NCBI GenBank assembly: GCA_017561715.1
Contig: JAFZBN010000018.1
Location: 248,001 to 312,000 of the forward strand
Reading direction: 5' to 3'
Length of the DNA stretch: 64,000 nucleotides
From: Clostridiales bacterium
Lineage (GTDB): Bacteria; Bacillota; Clostridia; Saccharofermentanales; Saccharofermentanaceae
Below the pieces are notes generated by a model that saw only the letters and a list, made by a program, of their open reading frames with translations, was not told where the DNA came from and did no database searches. The position numbers and the translations under genes were made by a program. The first letter of the stretch is position 1. Each line of letters starts with the position of its first letter. This document shows, in pieces, positions 27,033 through 37,527 of the stretch.

Positions 27033-27959
27033 ATGACTCGCACGATCGCCATCATAGACGCGGATATCTGCTTTACATCCCTTCTCATTTCGCGCCTCAA
27101 GAAACACGTGCCGGAACTTCTGGCATTCCCTGTTTCACAAGAGATGCTTATGGCGCATAGAGAACTACTTCTGGACAGCGACTTCGTGCTTTATAACCAA
27201 AATGAGATCACTGAAAAAGAGATCCTCTCTCACTGTGTTTCAGGACGCACTCCAATACTAGTCCCCCTTCTTCAAACTACAAAACCATATCCCCCAAAAG
27301 ATGTCCTGATGATCTCTCATGAAGTGGAAAACCTTGCCGGTTTAGGAAGGATCCCCGCCTCACCGGATTCTTCCGTGCAGACATGCCTCGTCCTTTCCTT
27401 TGTTCCCCCGAAGGAAAGGGAGGCGCATGTCATTTCCCAGATCGAACGGAGCGGATCGAATTTTGCCCACATCGTACGGCTGGATGTGATGCCCGGTATC
27501 TTGATGGCAAAAGATCCTCCTTCCTGGGGCGAAGGAAAAGCAAACAGGAGCAGCGGGATCACGGAGCTTCTTTCCAAACTGAAAACGGGAAAGTTCCCGC
27601 CTCAGTCGATCCCTTCCTATTTGGAACCGGATCCGTACGGCGACCTTCGTTTCGGAAAGCCGGAGCATTCCGATGATCTGATCACCTGTCATTCCAGAAC
27701 GATCCTGATCCTTATCGCGAAAACGGTCAGATATCTTTCGACACTTCCCGAACCGTCTCTTCTTCTCGTGGTATGTGACGGTCTGTCGTTTACAAGGATG
27801 CGCACATTAAGCAGAAAACTCCGCCATCTGGAGATCATCACGCCTCTTCACCTGGAGAAGGATTACATGCTCTGCGCCGAGATCGACGAGCTTCAGAAAG
27901 AACATGTCGGAACGACACATACGGACTATCCGTTCTCGATCAGAAAGAAAGCCACATAA
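27033..27959 (+). CDS. TadZ/CpaE-like protein of the Tad pilus locus
   Basis: A 308-residue protein. The N-terminus (MTRTIAIIDADICFTSLLISRLKK) is a receiver-like fold without clear phospho-acceptor context, as in the atypical receiver domain of TadZ/CpaE, which places Tad pilus machinery at the pole. The rest is compatible with the ParA-like half, but no Walker A lysine motif is visible, so ATP binding is doubtful. The long frame start at 26769 overlaps the metK riboswitch and is rejected; ATG 27033 has AAGGAGG 11 bases upstream. It is first in a plus-strand operon with cpaF. The TadZ call rests mainly on position and N-terminal fold. Confidence 0.6.
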   Translation: MTRTIAIIDADICFTSLLISRLKKHVPELLAFPVSQEMLMAHRELLLDSDFVLYNQNEITEKEILSHCVSGRTPILVPLLQTTKPYPPKDVLMISHEVENLAGLGRIPASPDSSVQTCLVLSFVPPKEREAHVISQIERSGSNFAHIVRLDVMPGILMAKDPPSWGEGKANRSSGITELLSKLKTGKFPPQSIPSYLEPDPYGDLRFGKPEHSDDLITCHSRTILILIAKTVRYLSTLPEPSLLLVVCDGLSFTRMRTLSRKLRHLEIITPLHLEKDYMLCAEIDELQKEHVGTTHTDYPFSIRKKAT

Positions 27960-27968
27960 TCACTTTCG

Positions 27969-28010
27969 AAAGGAGTATCTGCCGAGGTTTCGGCAGCGTT
28001 TGTTTACATG
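27969..28010 (+). promoter_or_regulatory. Translation start of cpaF with a hairpin between SD and ATG
   Basis: AAAGGAG (27969-27975), then the hairpin CTGCCG-AGGTTT-CGGCAG (27979-27996), then ATG (28008). No start codon lies at normal spacing. Folding of the hairpin would bring the SD to about 14 bases from the ATG. Confidence 0.4.
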
Positions 28011-29177
28011 AAGACCAAAGAGAAAAAGTCTTCCAAGATCAATATCTCCATCCCTGAACTGACGACGCTGATCCTTCAGTCGATGCACGGCTATGACGAA
28101 GTGGATGATCACACTTTCCGGGAGATCATCGCGGACAGCATCAATCAGTCGGAAAAGTGCGCCGACCTTCCGCTTGAGGAAAAGCGTCATCTCGCGACAA
28201 TGCTTTTTAACCGCATGCGAAGACTCGATATCCTTCAGTGTCTGATGGATGATCCGAATGTCACGGAGATCATGGTCAACGGCCCTGATCACATCTTCTT
28301 TGAAAAAGCCGGAAGGCTTTTTCCTTCCGAACTTCGTTTCGAAAGCAGAGAGAATCTGGAGCAGCTGATCCTGCACTTTTTCTCTTCGGCAAATCGGCCG
28401 TTAAACGAAGCGTTTCCCATCGCCGATCTTCGTCTGCCGGACGGATCCCGCGCCAACGCCGTCCTTCCGCCGGTCGCCCCGGACGGTCCGATCTTCACGA
28501 TACGTAAATTCACAGGTATCCGCCCTGACATCAATTCACTCATCAAAAGCGGTTTTATCACTCGTGATGCCGCGCTGTATCTGTCGCATTCCGTCATCAA
28601 CAAAAAGACCATATTCCTCTGCGGCGGCACCGGTTCAGGAAAGACTACATTTCTCAACGTGTTGTCCGGATTTATCCCGAAGAGTGAGCGTGTGGTAACG
28701 ATCGAAGACTCGGCGGAATTATCACTTCAGGGCGTCGCAAATCTGGTCCGCCTGGAATCCCGTCTTCCGGGACCTGACGGTCACGGCGGTGTAGATATCG
28801 GACAGCTGATCCGAACCGCCCTTCGCATGCGTCCCGACAGGGTTGTCGTTGGCGAAGTTCGAGGCTCGGAAGCAGCAGATATGCTCCACGCGCTTCACAC
28901 CGGACATCCGGGATCGCTTTGCACCGGGCATGCCAATTCCTGTTATGAAATGCTCGACCGACTGGTCACCATGGTCATGGCAGGATCAACACTTCCCTAC
29001 GACGCGGTCATCCGACAGATCGCCATGGGTGTCGATATTATCGTGCACATCACAAGAGGAAAAGACGGAAGAAGATTTATCGATGAGATCACCGAAATGC
29101 GGCCGCTGAAAGAAAACCGTTTTCAGATTGAAAACATTTACTTGTACAAGGAGGGATCCGGTCTTGTTAAATGCTGA
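28008..29177 (+). CDS. cpaF: CpaF/TadA-type secretion ATPase of the Tad pilus
   Basis: A 389-residue hexameric ATPase that powers assembly and perhaps retraction of Flp-type pili. Walker A is GGTGSGKT (residues 206-213), the Asp box RMRPDRVVVGEVRG, and the His box GSLCTGHANS. It has the N-terminal domain typical of type II/IV secretion ATPases. The only Shine-Dalgarno (AAAGGAG, 27969-27975) lies 32 bases from the ATG, with an 18-base hairpin between them. Its 3' end overlaps the fused TadB-TadC gene by 14 bases. Not to be confused with the tRNA deaminase gene tadA at 49553. Confidence 0.94.
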   Translation: MKTKEKKSSKINISIPELTTLILQSMHGYDEVDDHTFREIIADSINQSEKCADLPLEEKRHLATMLFNRMRRLDILQCLMDDPNVTEIMVNGPDHIFFEKAGRLFPSELRFESRENLEQLILHFFSSANRPLNEAFPIADLRLPDGSRANAVLPPVAPDGPIFTIRKFTGIRPDINSLIKSGFITRDAALYLSHSVINKKTIFLCGGTGSGKTTFLNVLSGFIPKSERVVTIEDSAELSLQGVANLVRLESRLPGPDGHGGVDIGQLIRTALRMRPDRVVVGEVRGSEAADMLHALHTGHPGSLCTGHANSCYEMLDRLVTMVMAGSTLPYDAVIRQIAMGVDIIVHITRGKDGRRFIDEITEMRPLKENRFQIENIYLYKEGSGLVKC

Positions 29178-30750
29178 CTTTTTTGAAAAAGGAGCTCGCC
29201 TCCTGAACAAGAAAACCGAAAACAAAAACGAAGAGATCCGCGCTCTCAGCAGAAAGACGTATTTCATCTTTATGAGCAAGTGTCTTCCGATCCTTCCGCT
29301 TTGCATCGCGATCGTATATCTGCTGTCGGGCGCTTTTATTCCGGACGGAAAGCTTCAACTTGTCATTTCGTTCCCGCTGGGTATCTTCCCGTTCATCTCC
29401 TGCGTACGTGTCCTTTACGGGAAAAGAACAACGACGCTTCGCGCACAGAATAAAGTGCTGATGCAGTCTCTCTGCACATCCGTATCGGACGGTTATTCCA
29501 TCGAGCGCGCCTTTTTATGCGCACGTGTGGATATCGAAAAAGCATTCGGAAAAAGAGCCGCATTCGCGCATGCGTTAAAAGATGTCGAACACCGACTTCA
29601 GGCACATGAACCACTAGACAGCTGTATGACGCATTTTTGCCATAAACTGGACTACTACGAGACCCTTCCGATCCTTCACGCTTTATCTCTTCAAAAGACC
29701 GTCGGAAACCAGATCATTTCCATCCTTCGAAGCAGCTGTCAGATGCTGTCGGAGCTGCACGCAGTCGCCTCCGAAGTAGAAGCGAATAATTCCGGTAAAA
29801 ATACGGAAGCATTTATGCTTTGCATGATGCCCTTCGGCATTACTTATCTCCTGTCCATGACAAGCGGAGATTATATGAATCAGGCGCAGAATTCCGGACT
29901 TGGAAAACTGCTTATGGTCGTCGCTTTTTCCATCGCGGTATTCTCCTGCACCTACCTGTTTTCCCTGATCGGAGAAAAACCTGCAAAGAACAAGTTCAAC
30001 TATATGTCAGAAAGTGAGATCATGCCGGAAAAATGGAAGAAAAAGATCCATAAGATCGGACTGTCACTTCCATCTATCTACACGACAAGAGTGCTTGAAT
30101 GGTGCAATGAAATATCGTTCTCTACAATGGATGCTTTCGACAATTTCATCTTCAAAGTCATAACGAGGATGCTTATCTGCACGCCACTGTTTTTATTCAT
30201 CTTCATGCTTCTTCATCTTCCGCTGATACTGGTTCTGTTTATGGATCTTCTTGTCCTGGTTTTACTGCATGTCGATCAGCAGTCGATCATGAATAAAAGA
30301 CGGTTGATCCTGATGGAAGATCTGCCGCTTTTTATCTCGATGCTATCGACACTTTTAGAATCAGGCATCCTTCTTCCGAAAGCGCTCACAACATGCGGAT
30401 ACGCGTTTTCTGAACAGAGCTGTTTAAGCCTTGAATTAAAGCATATGCTCTCAAAAATCGAAGGTGGCGTTAGTGCCGCCGACGCACTCGAAACTTTTTC
30501 ACACCGTATCAGTATTCCGGAAGCACAATCCGCACTTCTTCTTGCTGCCAGATATGAACGCTCGGGCGGAAATGAGGTCTTAGGTCTTTTACGACTTCAG
30601 GCTTCTTCCTGCTGGGCACTCTGCCGGAATGCTTCTCGTAAAAAGCGCGAGCGTGAAGCATTCAATATGATTCTCCCGATGATGCTGGATTTTGTTTCCG
30701 TGCTCATTGTTGCCATTACTCCGGCTCTGAATACATTTCAAATGTTCTAG
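29164..30750 (+). CDS. Fused TadB-TadC type pilus inner-membrane platform protein
   Basis: A 528-residue membrane protein carrying two type II secretion F-like domains. The first (about residues 90-240, LMQSLCTSVSDGYSIERAF) lies between membrane segments near 40-80 and 220-270. The second (about 375-505, FISMLSTLLESGILLPKAL ... GGVSAADALETF) is followed by a final membrane segment. TadB and TadC are normally two separate proteins of about 300 residues each. The ATG at 29128 has no ribosome binding site; TTG at 29164 has AAGGAGG 9 bases upstream and is preferred. It overlaps cpaF by 14 bases. It forms the membrane base on which CpaF acts. Confidence 0.8.
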   Translation: MLNADFFEKGARLLNKKTENKNEEIRALSRKTYFIFMSKCLPILPLCIAIVYLLSGAFIPDGKLQLVISFPLGIFPFISCVRVLYGKRTTTLRAQNKVLMQSLCTSVSDGYSIERAFLCARVDIEKAFGKRAAFAHALKDVEHRLQAHEPLDSCMTHFCHKLDYYETLPILHALSLQKTVGNQIISILRSSCQMLSELHAVASEVEANNSGKNTEAFMLCMMPFGITYLLSMTSGDYMNQAQNSGLGKLLMVVAFSIAVFSCTYLFSLIGEKPAKNKFNYMSESEIMPEKWKKKIHKIGLSLPSIYTTRVLEWCNEISFSTMDAFDNFIFKVITRMLICTPLFLFIFMLLHLPLILVLFMDLLVLVLLHVDQQSIMNKRRLILMEDLPLFISMLSTLLESGILLPKALTTCGYAFSEQSCLSLELKHMLSKIEGGVSAADALETFSHRISIPEAQSALLLAARYERSGGNEVLGLLRLQASSCWALCRNASRKKREREAFNMILPMMLDFVSVLIVAITPALNTFQMF

Positions 30751-30764
30751 GAGGTAAAGACTAT

Positions 30765-30947
30765 ATGAAAAGACTGAACAAACATTCACTCATTAAATCA
30801 CGCCTGGGAATGGGGACTGTCGAGGTCGTCATCATTATTGCAATTCTTGTCGCGCTGGCGCTCGCTTTCAGAACGGCGCTCGCGAAATATTCCAGTTCCG
30901 TTATGGACTACGTTTTCGACGAAGGTAAAGTTATTGGCCAAATTTAA
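30765..30947 (+). CDS. Flp-type (type IVb) pilin
   Basis: A 60-residue pilin precursor. A short basic leader is followed by the processing region RLGMGTVEVV, with the conserved Glu near the start of the hydrophobic helix (VVIIIAILVALALAF) and a short C-terminal tail. The size and motif match the small Flp1-type pilins of Bacillota. An AGGAGG site lies about 9 bases upstream of the ATG. It follows the fused tadBC gene. No prepilin peptidase is encoded in the locus, so processing must rely on one encoded elsewhere. Confidence 0.85.
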   Translation: MKRLNKHSLIKSRLGMGTVEVVIIIAILVALALAFRTALAKYSSSVMDYVFDEGKVIGQI

Positions 30948-30968
30948 ACACTAATGCCGGGGTAACAC

Positions 30969-32189
30969 ATGAGCACAGGATCCGATCTTTCTGATTACTA
31001 TGAGAACGGTCCGTTTGGACAACGTTATGTCATCCATCTGAAGAGCAAGGATGAGATCTGTCTGCACGCGCTTACAATTTTGCAGGCAGACCTCCTTCCC
31101 TGTTTTCTTCCTGTATACATTTCCGATGATGATTCGGAACTTCTGATCGATATCAGTTCATGCACTCCCCTGTCTTCTCTTAAAGGGAAAGATCTTGTCT
31201 ATGTTCGTCGTCACTATAAAAAGCTGCTGACCGACTTTCTTTGTGAGATCCTTCGTTCGCTGGATTACTCTTTAGATCCTTCAGGGATCTGTTATCTGGA
31301 AGAAAAGCTTTTCTATAACCGCATTACCGGAAAGATCGTATGTATCTATCTGCCGCTCAAAGCGCGGTTACAGGGCGGTTCTGCGCTCTCTTCCTCGATC
31401 AGGGAGCATGCCATGGATGAACTTCTCCATGTCCCGATGAAAAGAAACTGGATCTCGGTAAAGGCTATGGAGAAGCTTTATAACCTCTTTCGTTCCGATG
31501 ATGAAGGTACCGCGGTCAAATACATTCAGAGCGGGCTATGGGAAGATTCCCGTTCTATTCCTTCGAATCTTATCTCTATCTGCCGTCTCTGGGGCGTTTT
31601 TATGATCGTTTACGTTCTTTGTTCACGATTCATCGAACGCGCGTATGCAGGAACTTCCGTGGCTTCTGTTCCGAACGCTCTCTTTTTGTTTTGTACCTTA
31701 TCCGTCTTTATTCTTCTGCTTCTTCACTTGAAGAATGAATCCACGGAGAAGAAGAACATGATCGAGGAAAAGACCAAAAGAAGAAAGATACGAAATACGC
31801 AGATCCTCTTTCCTTCATCGGATGCCGGCCAGGAGTTTTCAGCGCTGGATATTTCTTCGGATCCCGTTCAATTCTTTCGAATCGGCTCGTCTTCTCATGT
31901 TGATCCGGATATCGACGTATTTACCGTATGGACGAATTCTCTGACTTTAGGATGCGACGCGGATTATTGCGACCATTATATCGATCACTCGTCTCTTGCT
32001 CTTTGTCACTGCAAGTTCGGTCATGATGTGCAGGGATTTTTCGTAGAGGCGCTTTCCGAGAAGAAAGGGACCTATCTCAACAGGCAAAGGATCCCGGTCA
32101 ATGAAAAGGCATATATCGAAGAAGGGGATATTATCGGGATAGGAGAATTAGAATATAAAACCCATTTTGTTCACCAAAATGGGTCGTGA
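30969..32189 (+). CDS. DUF6382/FHA-domain protein of the Tad locus
   Basis: A 406-residue protein. The N-terminal 200 residues look like the DUF6382-type domain that accompanies FHA domains in Clostridia. A hydrophobic region (about 215-260) suggests two membrane segments. The C-terminal part (about 305-395) resembles an FHA domain: the YLNRQRIPVNEKAYIEEGDII segment and following strand fit, while the usual N-terminal GR...D...S..H motif is not well kept. FHA domains read phosphothreonine signals, and such genes often sit beside Flp pilus genes, which suggests control of pilus assembly. The last codons overlap the terminator of the opposite atp operon. Confidence 0.7.
   Translation: MSTGSDLSDYYENGPFGQRYVIHLKSKDEICLHALTILQADLLPCFLPVYISDDDSELLIDISSCTPLSSLKGKDLVYVRRHYKKLLTDFLCEILRSLDYSLDPSGICYLEEKLFYNRITGKIVCIYLPLKARLQGGSALSSSIREHAMDELLHVPMKRNWISVKAMEKLYNLFRSDDEGTAVKYIQSGLWEDSRSIPSNLISICRLWGVFMIVYVLCSRFIERAYAGTSVASVPNALFLFCTLSVFILLLLHLKNESTEKKNMIEEKTKRRKIRNTQILFPSSDAGQEFSALDISSDPVQFFRIGSSSHVDPDIDVFTVWTNSLTLGCDADYCDHYIDHSSLALCHCKFGHDVQGFFVEALSEKKGTYLNRQRIPVNEKAYIEEGDIIGIGELEYKTHFVHQNGS
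32153..32185 (-). terminator. Terminator of the atp operon, inside the convergent FHA gene
   Basis: The hairpin ACCCATTTTG / CAAAATGGGT (32160-32184) is followed on the minus strand by TTTATATT, starting 5 bases after the atpC stop. The same bases encode the last residues (HFVHQNGS) of the FHA protein on the plus strand. Confidence 0.8.
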
Positions 32190-32648
32190 TCACTGATCAA
32201 GATGCTTCTTTTTGTCTTTTTTCCACTCAGCGGAGACCGCGAGTCGGGCTTTCGCTCGTTTTATGGCATGACGGGCGTAAATGCGCTGTTCTTCGGTACT
32301 TGTAACACTGTTATATCGTGTCTGGGCACGTTCGAGCGCCGATTTTGCACGCTCGGAATCGATCTCGGAAGGCCATTCGGCAGCATTACAAACGATGATG
32401 ACGACATGCTGGCCGATCTCGGCAAATCCCTCCGAGATCGCGAACGTTTTCTTCTCACCGTCGCATTCAAATGTGGCGACTCCCGGGGTAACGGCAATGA
32501 CTAAAGGAGCATGGCCGGGCATGATGCCGTACTGGCCATCCAGCGTAGGAATGACGATACGCTCGATCCTTCCCTCGTAGAAAACTTCGTAGGGATTGAC
32601 CACTTCGAGCGTCATCTTTTTCTTGATTGTCTGGTCCTTAGATGCCAT
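32190..32648 (-). CDS. atpC: ATP synthase epsilon subunit
   Basis: A 152-residue epsilon subunit of the F1 sector, part of the central stalk and a brake on ATP hydrolysis. The N-terminal beta-sandwich has the family motifs TLDGQYGIMPGHAPLV and ISEGFAEI, and the C-terminal helices (ARHAIKRAKARL) are present. It closes the atp operon, 8 bases after atpD. Confidence 0.94.
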   Translation of the reverse strand: MASKDQTIKKKMTLEVVNPYEVFYEGRIERIVIPTLDGQYGIMPGHAPLVIAVTPGVATFECDGEKKTFAISEGFAEIGQHVVIIVCNAAEWPSEIDSERAKSALERAQTRYNSVTSTEEQRIYARHAIKRAKARLAVSAEWKKDKKKHLDQ

Positions 32649-32656
32649 AGTTCACC

Positions 32657-34051
<1,395 letters not shown>

Positions 34052-34058
34052 CTACCTC

Positions 34059-34991
34059 TTATTCTACTTGACTGGCGCCGTTCACGATCTCGTTAAGTTC
34101 GTTCGTGATGCGGGCCTGACGAGCACGGTTGCTCTCGATCGTCAGTTTCTTCATCATTTCATCCGCGTTTCGGTTCGCGTTGTCCATCGCCTGCATACGG
34201 GCAGTCTGCTCACAGGCAAAGGCTTCTACCATCGCGCCGTACATGACCGCGTTTAAGCCTGTGTCGATAAGGAACGAGAACACGGCTTCCGGGTTCGGAT
34301 AGTAGTCCACGCTCGAACCGACTTCAACGGCGATACCTGCGTCTTCCGCGCCGGACGCGAATGAGTCTTTCAAAGACTTTGTATCGATCGGCACGAGTCT
34401 GGTAATGACCGGCTTCATGCTGATCGCCGATTCCATCTTGGTGTAGATCAAATACACCAGATCGAATTCTCCGCTTAAGTACTTCGCGCGAATGATGTTC
34501 GCTACGTTTCTTGCTTCGTAATACGTCGGTTCGGAGATCGGGAACGAGAAGTCCGGGTCAACGGCGTAGCCGTCTCTTTTCAGTTTCTCGCCGCCGATAT
34601 GACCGAAGACATAGAGCTTATATTCTGTCTTAAGGTGCTTTTTGGCATTCTCCAGGATCTTCTTCTGGATATGCTCTTCGGCGATCTTAACGATATTGTT
34701 GTTATACGCGCCCGCAAGTCCCTGATCACCCGTCAGTACGAAGTACGCGATCTTCCATGTGCTGCCGATCTTGTGCTCACGCATGGTAAGAAACGGGTTG
34801 TCGATGTCTTTCGCATTCGCGTGAAGCTCCATAAGGCTCTCCGCGCAGAGCGTAAAGAACGGACTGACCATCTCATGCTGCTGCTTGGATTTACGCATCT
34901 TGGACGCGCTGACCAGCTGCATGGCATGGGTCATCTGGGAAATATCATTGACACTCTTGATGCGCTTTTTGATATCGTTAAGACTCTCCAT
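34059..34991 (-). CDS. atpG: ATP synthase gamma subunit
   Basis: The rotor shaft of F1, 310 residues. The N-terminal coiled-coil starts LNDIKKRIKSVNDISQMTHAM, and the C-terminal helix with the conserved AMDNANRNADEMM and ARQARITNELNEIVNGA motifs is intact. Its length is slightly above average because of an expanded middle domain. It follows the fused delta/alpha gene by 5 bases. Confidence 0.96.
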   Translation of the reverse strand: MESLNDIKKRIKSVNDISQMTHAMQLVSASKMRKSKQQHEMVSPFFTLCAESLMELHANAKDIDNPFLTMREHKIGSTWKIAYFVLTGDQGLAGAYNNNIVKIAEEHIQKKILENAKKHLKTEYKLYVFGHIGGEKLKRDGYAVDPDFSFPISEPTYYEARNVANIIRAKYLSGEFDLVYLIYTKMESAISMKPVITRLVPIDTKSLKDSFASGAEDAGIAVEVGSSVDYYPNPEAVFSFLIDTGLNAVMYGAMVEAFACEQTARMQAMDNANRNADEMMKKLTIESNRARQARITNELNEIVNGASQVE

Positions 34992-34996
34992 GGTCC

Positions 34997-36901
34997 TTAC
35001 GCCTCACGATGCTGATATTCCTTGTGCTCGGCAACGAACATCGAATGATACTCGGATTCGAGCTCATCGATCTGCTGCTTCGTTTCATCGTCCAGAACAC
35101 GCGTATCGGTGATCTTCTTCATGATCTCCGGGTGCAGGACGGAAACACGCTGGAGGAATTCCGTAACGTATTGCTTCGCGTCTTCCTTATCGAGGAAGGT
35201 GAGCTTTTCGTTCGTTGCCAGATAGAGCATTACGACCTGCTCGTCCATCTGCATCGCGTGGAACTGCTCCTGCTTTAAGATCTCGTTTAAGATCAAGCCG
35301 CGCTTCAGCTGCTTTTGCGTATTCGGATCCAGGTCGGAACCGAACTGCGCGAACGCCGCCATTTCACGAGCCTGCGCAAGACTGATACGAAGTGGTCCGG
35401 CGACCTTCTTCATCGCCTTGGTCTGCGCCGCACCACCTACACGGGATACGGAAAGACCTACGTTGATCGCAGGACGCTGACCGGAGAAAAACAGCTCGGA
35501 TTCCAGATAGATCTGACCATCTGTGATCGAGATGACGTTCGTCGGAATATACGCGGAAATATCGCCGCTCAATGTCTCGATGATCGGAAGTGCCGTAATG
35601 GAACCGCCGCCCATTTCATCACTGAGCTTCGCGGATCTCTCAAGGAGACGGGAATGCAGATAGAAAACATCGCCCGGGTAAGCTTCACGTCCCGGCGGAC
35701 GACGAAGCAGAAGCGAGATCGCACGGTAAGCCTGCGCATGCTTGGAAAGGTCATCGTAGACGATCAGGACGTCTTCGTGATCTCCGTACATGAATTCTTC
35801 CGCGATCGCGCATCCCGCGTAAGGAGCGATGTACTGAAGTGATGCCGGCTGCGACGCGCTCGCCGCGACGATGACGGTATACTCCATCGCGTTATACTGT
35901 TCGAGTGTCTTTGCGACGGAAACGATATTCGACATCTTCTGTCCGATCGCGACGTAAACGCAAAGCACGTTTTTACCACGCTGGTTGATGATGGTATCCA
36001 GAGCGATCGCCGTCTTACCTGTCTGACGGTCACCGATGATGAGCTCTCTCTGTCCACGTCCGATCGGTGTCATGGCATCGATCGCGGTGATACCTGTCTG
36101 CAAAGGTTCGCAGATCGGAGATCTCTGAACGATGTTCGGTGCCGGTGTCTCGATCGGTCTTCTGTTCGTGGTACGGATGATGCCTTTACCGTCGATCGGA
36201 TTACCGAGAGGATCCACGACACGGCCCAGCATACCGCGGCCGACCGGAACGGAGACCGTAAGGCCCGTTCTGTGGCACATGACGCCTTCGACAACGTCTC
36301 TGCATTCATTCAGAAGAACGACGCCGACCTCATCCTTTTCGAGGTTCATGGCGATGCCGTAGGAGGTCTCGGAGAACATGATCAATTCACTAGCCATACA
36401 GTTCTCAAGACCGCTGACTTTTGCTACACCGTCGGATACCGACAGTACCTTACCGATCTGCTCGACTTCTGTCGTTTTGGCAAAATCGGTGAGGATCTTT
36501 TCTCTTTTTTGTGCCTGCTCAGGAGACTCGCCTTCCCAAAGATCATCATCCTCGAAAAGCATCGCCGGACTTTCTTTAAAGTCGGAAAGCGATTCGGAAA
36601 GGGATCTGTGGATCTCGGAAGTAGTATCGATGTCGACCGTAGCCTTGTCATCGCCGCGATCCGTCTTCAGGTGACGTGCGATACGGGACAGCTGACCCGC
36701 GACACTGTAGTCATACTTCGCGCCCTGGGCATAGATAACGTAACCGCCGATCAGGGACGTATCTGTCTCCTGCTCGATGGTGTATCCCTGTATTTGAAGG
36801 TGTTCCGCAAACCGTCGGGCGATCAGTGCCACTTTCTCCGGCGGCATGTCGTCACTTGCGGTAACGATCCTTATGACTTCAAAACCACTGTTATTAATCA
36901 C
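34997..36901 (-). CDS. atpA: ATP synthase alpha subunit with fused C-terminal domain of delta
   Basis: A 634-residue alpha subunit carrying about 120 extra N-terminal residues. Residues 7-80 match the C-terminal domain of the delta/OSCP subunit ([15 protein letters not shown], then [21 protein letters not shown]). The helical N-terminal bundle of delta is missing. A charged acidic linker follows (about 81-145), then alpha proper ([21 protein letters not shown]). Walker A is GDRQTGKT at 290-297, against 169-176 in E. coli. No separate atpH is present in the operon. The GTG start at 36901 has GAGGTG 7 bases upstream and overlaps the atpF stop by 8 bases, so the frame is well supported. Confidence 0.93.
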   Translation of the reverse strand: MINNSGFEVIRIVTASDDMPPEKVALIARRFAEHLQIQGYTIEQETDTSLIGGYVIYAQGAKYDYSVAGQLSRIARHLKTDRGDDKATVDIDTTSEIHRSLSESLSDFKESPAMLFEDDDLWEGESPEQAQKREKILTDFAKTTEVEQIGKVLSVSDGVAKVSGLENCMASELIMFSETSYGIAMNLEKDEVGVVLLNECRDVVEGVMCHRTGLTVSVPVGRGMLGRVVDPLGNPIDGKGIIRTTNRRPIETPAPNIVQRSPICEPLQTGITAIDAMTPIGRGQRELIIGDRQTGKTAIALDTIINQRGKNVLCVYVAIGQKMSNIVSVAKTLEQYNAMEYTVIVAASASQPASLQYIAPYAGCAIAEEFMYGDHEDVLIVYDDLSKHAQAYRAISLLLRRPPGREAYPGDVFYLHSRLLERSAKLSDEMGGGSITALPIIETLSGDISAYIPTNVISITDGQIYLESELFFSGQRPAINVGLSVSRVGGAAQTKAMKKVAGPLRISLAQAREMAAFAQFGSDLDPNTQKQLKRGLILNEILKQEQFHAMQMDEQVVMLYLATNEKLTFLDKEDAKQYVTEFLQRVSVLHPEIMKKITDTRVLDDETKQQIDELESEYHSMFVAEHKEYQHREA

Positions 36902-37508
36902 CGGTCTTCACCTCTGACGAAGAAAGCTCCTGGAGTGCTTTTTCACGAAGAGCGGCTTCATCCGCAACCTTATCGGATCCTGCAAGCACACGGCCCGCGA
37001 TCGATACGGCAAGGTCCGCGACCTCGTCCTTCATTTCTTCCAGCATAGCTTTTCGGGTGCCCTTAGCATCTTCCTCGGCACGATCACGGATATCCTGCGC
37101 TTCTTTTTTCGCGGTCACGATGATCGTCTCAGACTGTTTCTCCGCCTGCGTTCTTGCGTCGGCGATCAGCTGCATGGCTTCTTCATGAGAAGCATCCATA
37201 CGTCTGGTTGCTTCATCCAGTTTTTCTTCTGCCTGCTTCTCTTTTTCCTCAGCATCCGTGATCTGTTTGCTGATGGCTTCTTTTCTTGCCTTCATGACTT
37301 TCATCAGAGGCTTAAAGAGCGCGAACTTCAAGATCAGGTAAGCGACCAGAAGGTTGATGATCGTCGCGATACCTGTTACGAGATATCCCGCGAACTGATC
37401 CGGGGAAAGAAGCGAACTAGATTCTTCCGCATCCTCCGCCAGACGGACGATCGAGGATGTCAGGCTTGAAAGATTCGCTATAGAAAGCATCTTAAGTCCA
37501 AATAACAT
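36894..37508 (-). CDS. atpF: ATP synthase b subunit
   Basis: A 204-residue peripheral stalk subunit. One membrane segment (about residues 40-65, [20 protein letters not shown]) is followed by a long charged coiled coil. The extended N-terminus of about 40 residues may contain an extra hydrophobic stretch or leader. The tail ([11 protein letters not shown]) is the region that contacts delta in other species; here its partner would be the delta-like domain on alpha. The stop overlaps the alpha start by 8 bases. Confidence 0.92.
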   Translation of the reverse strand: MLFGLKMLSIANLSSLTSSIVRLAEDAEESSSLLSPDQFAGYLVTGIATIINLLVAYLILKFALFKPLMKVMKARKEAISKQITDAEEKEKQAEEKLDEATRRMDASHEEAMQLIADARTQAEKQSETIIVTAKKEAQDIRDRAEEDAKGTRKAMLEEMKDEVADLAVSIAGRVLAGSDKVADEAALREKALQELSSSEVKTGD

Positions 37509-37527
37509 TTCTTTTCACCTCGATAAA

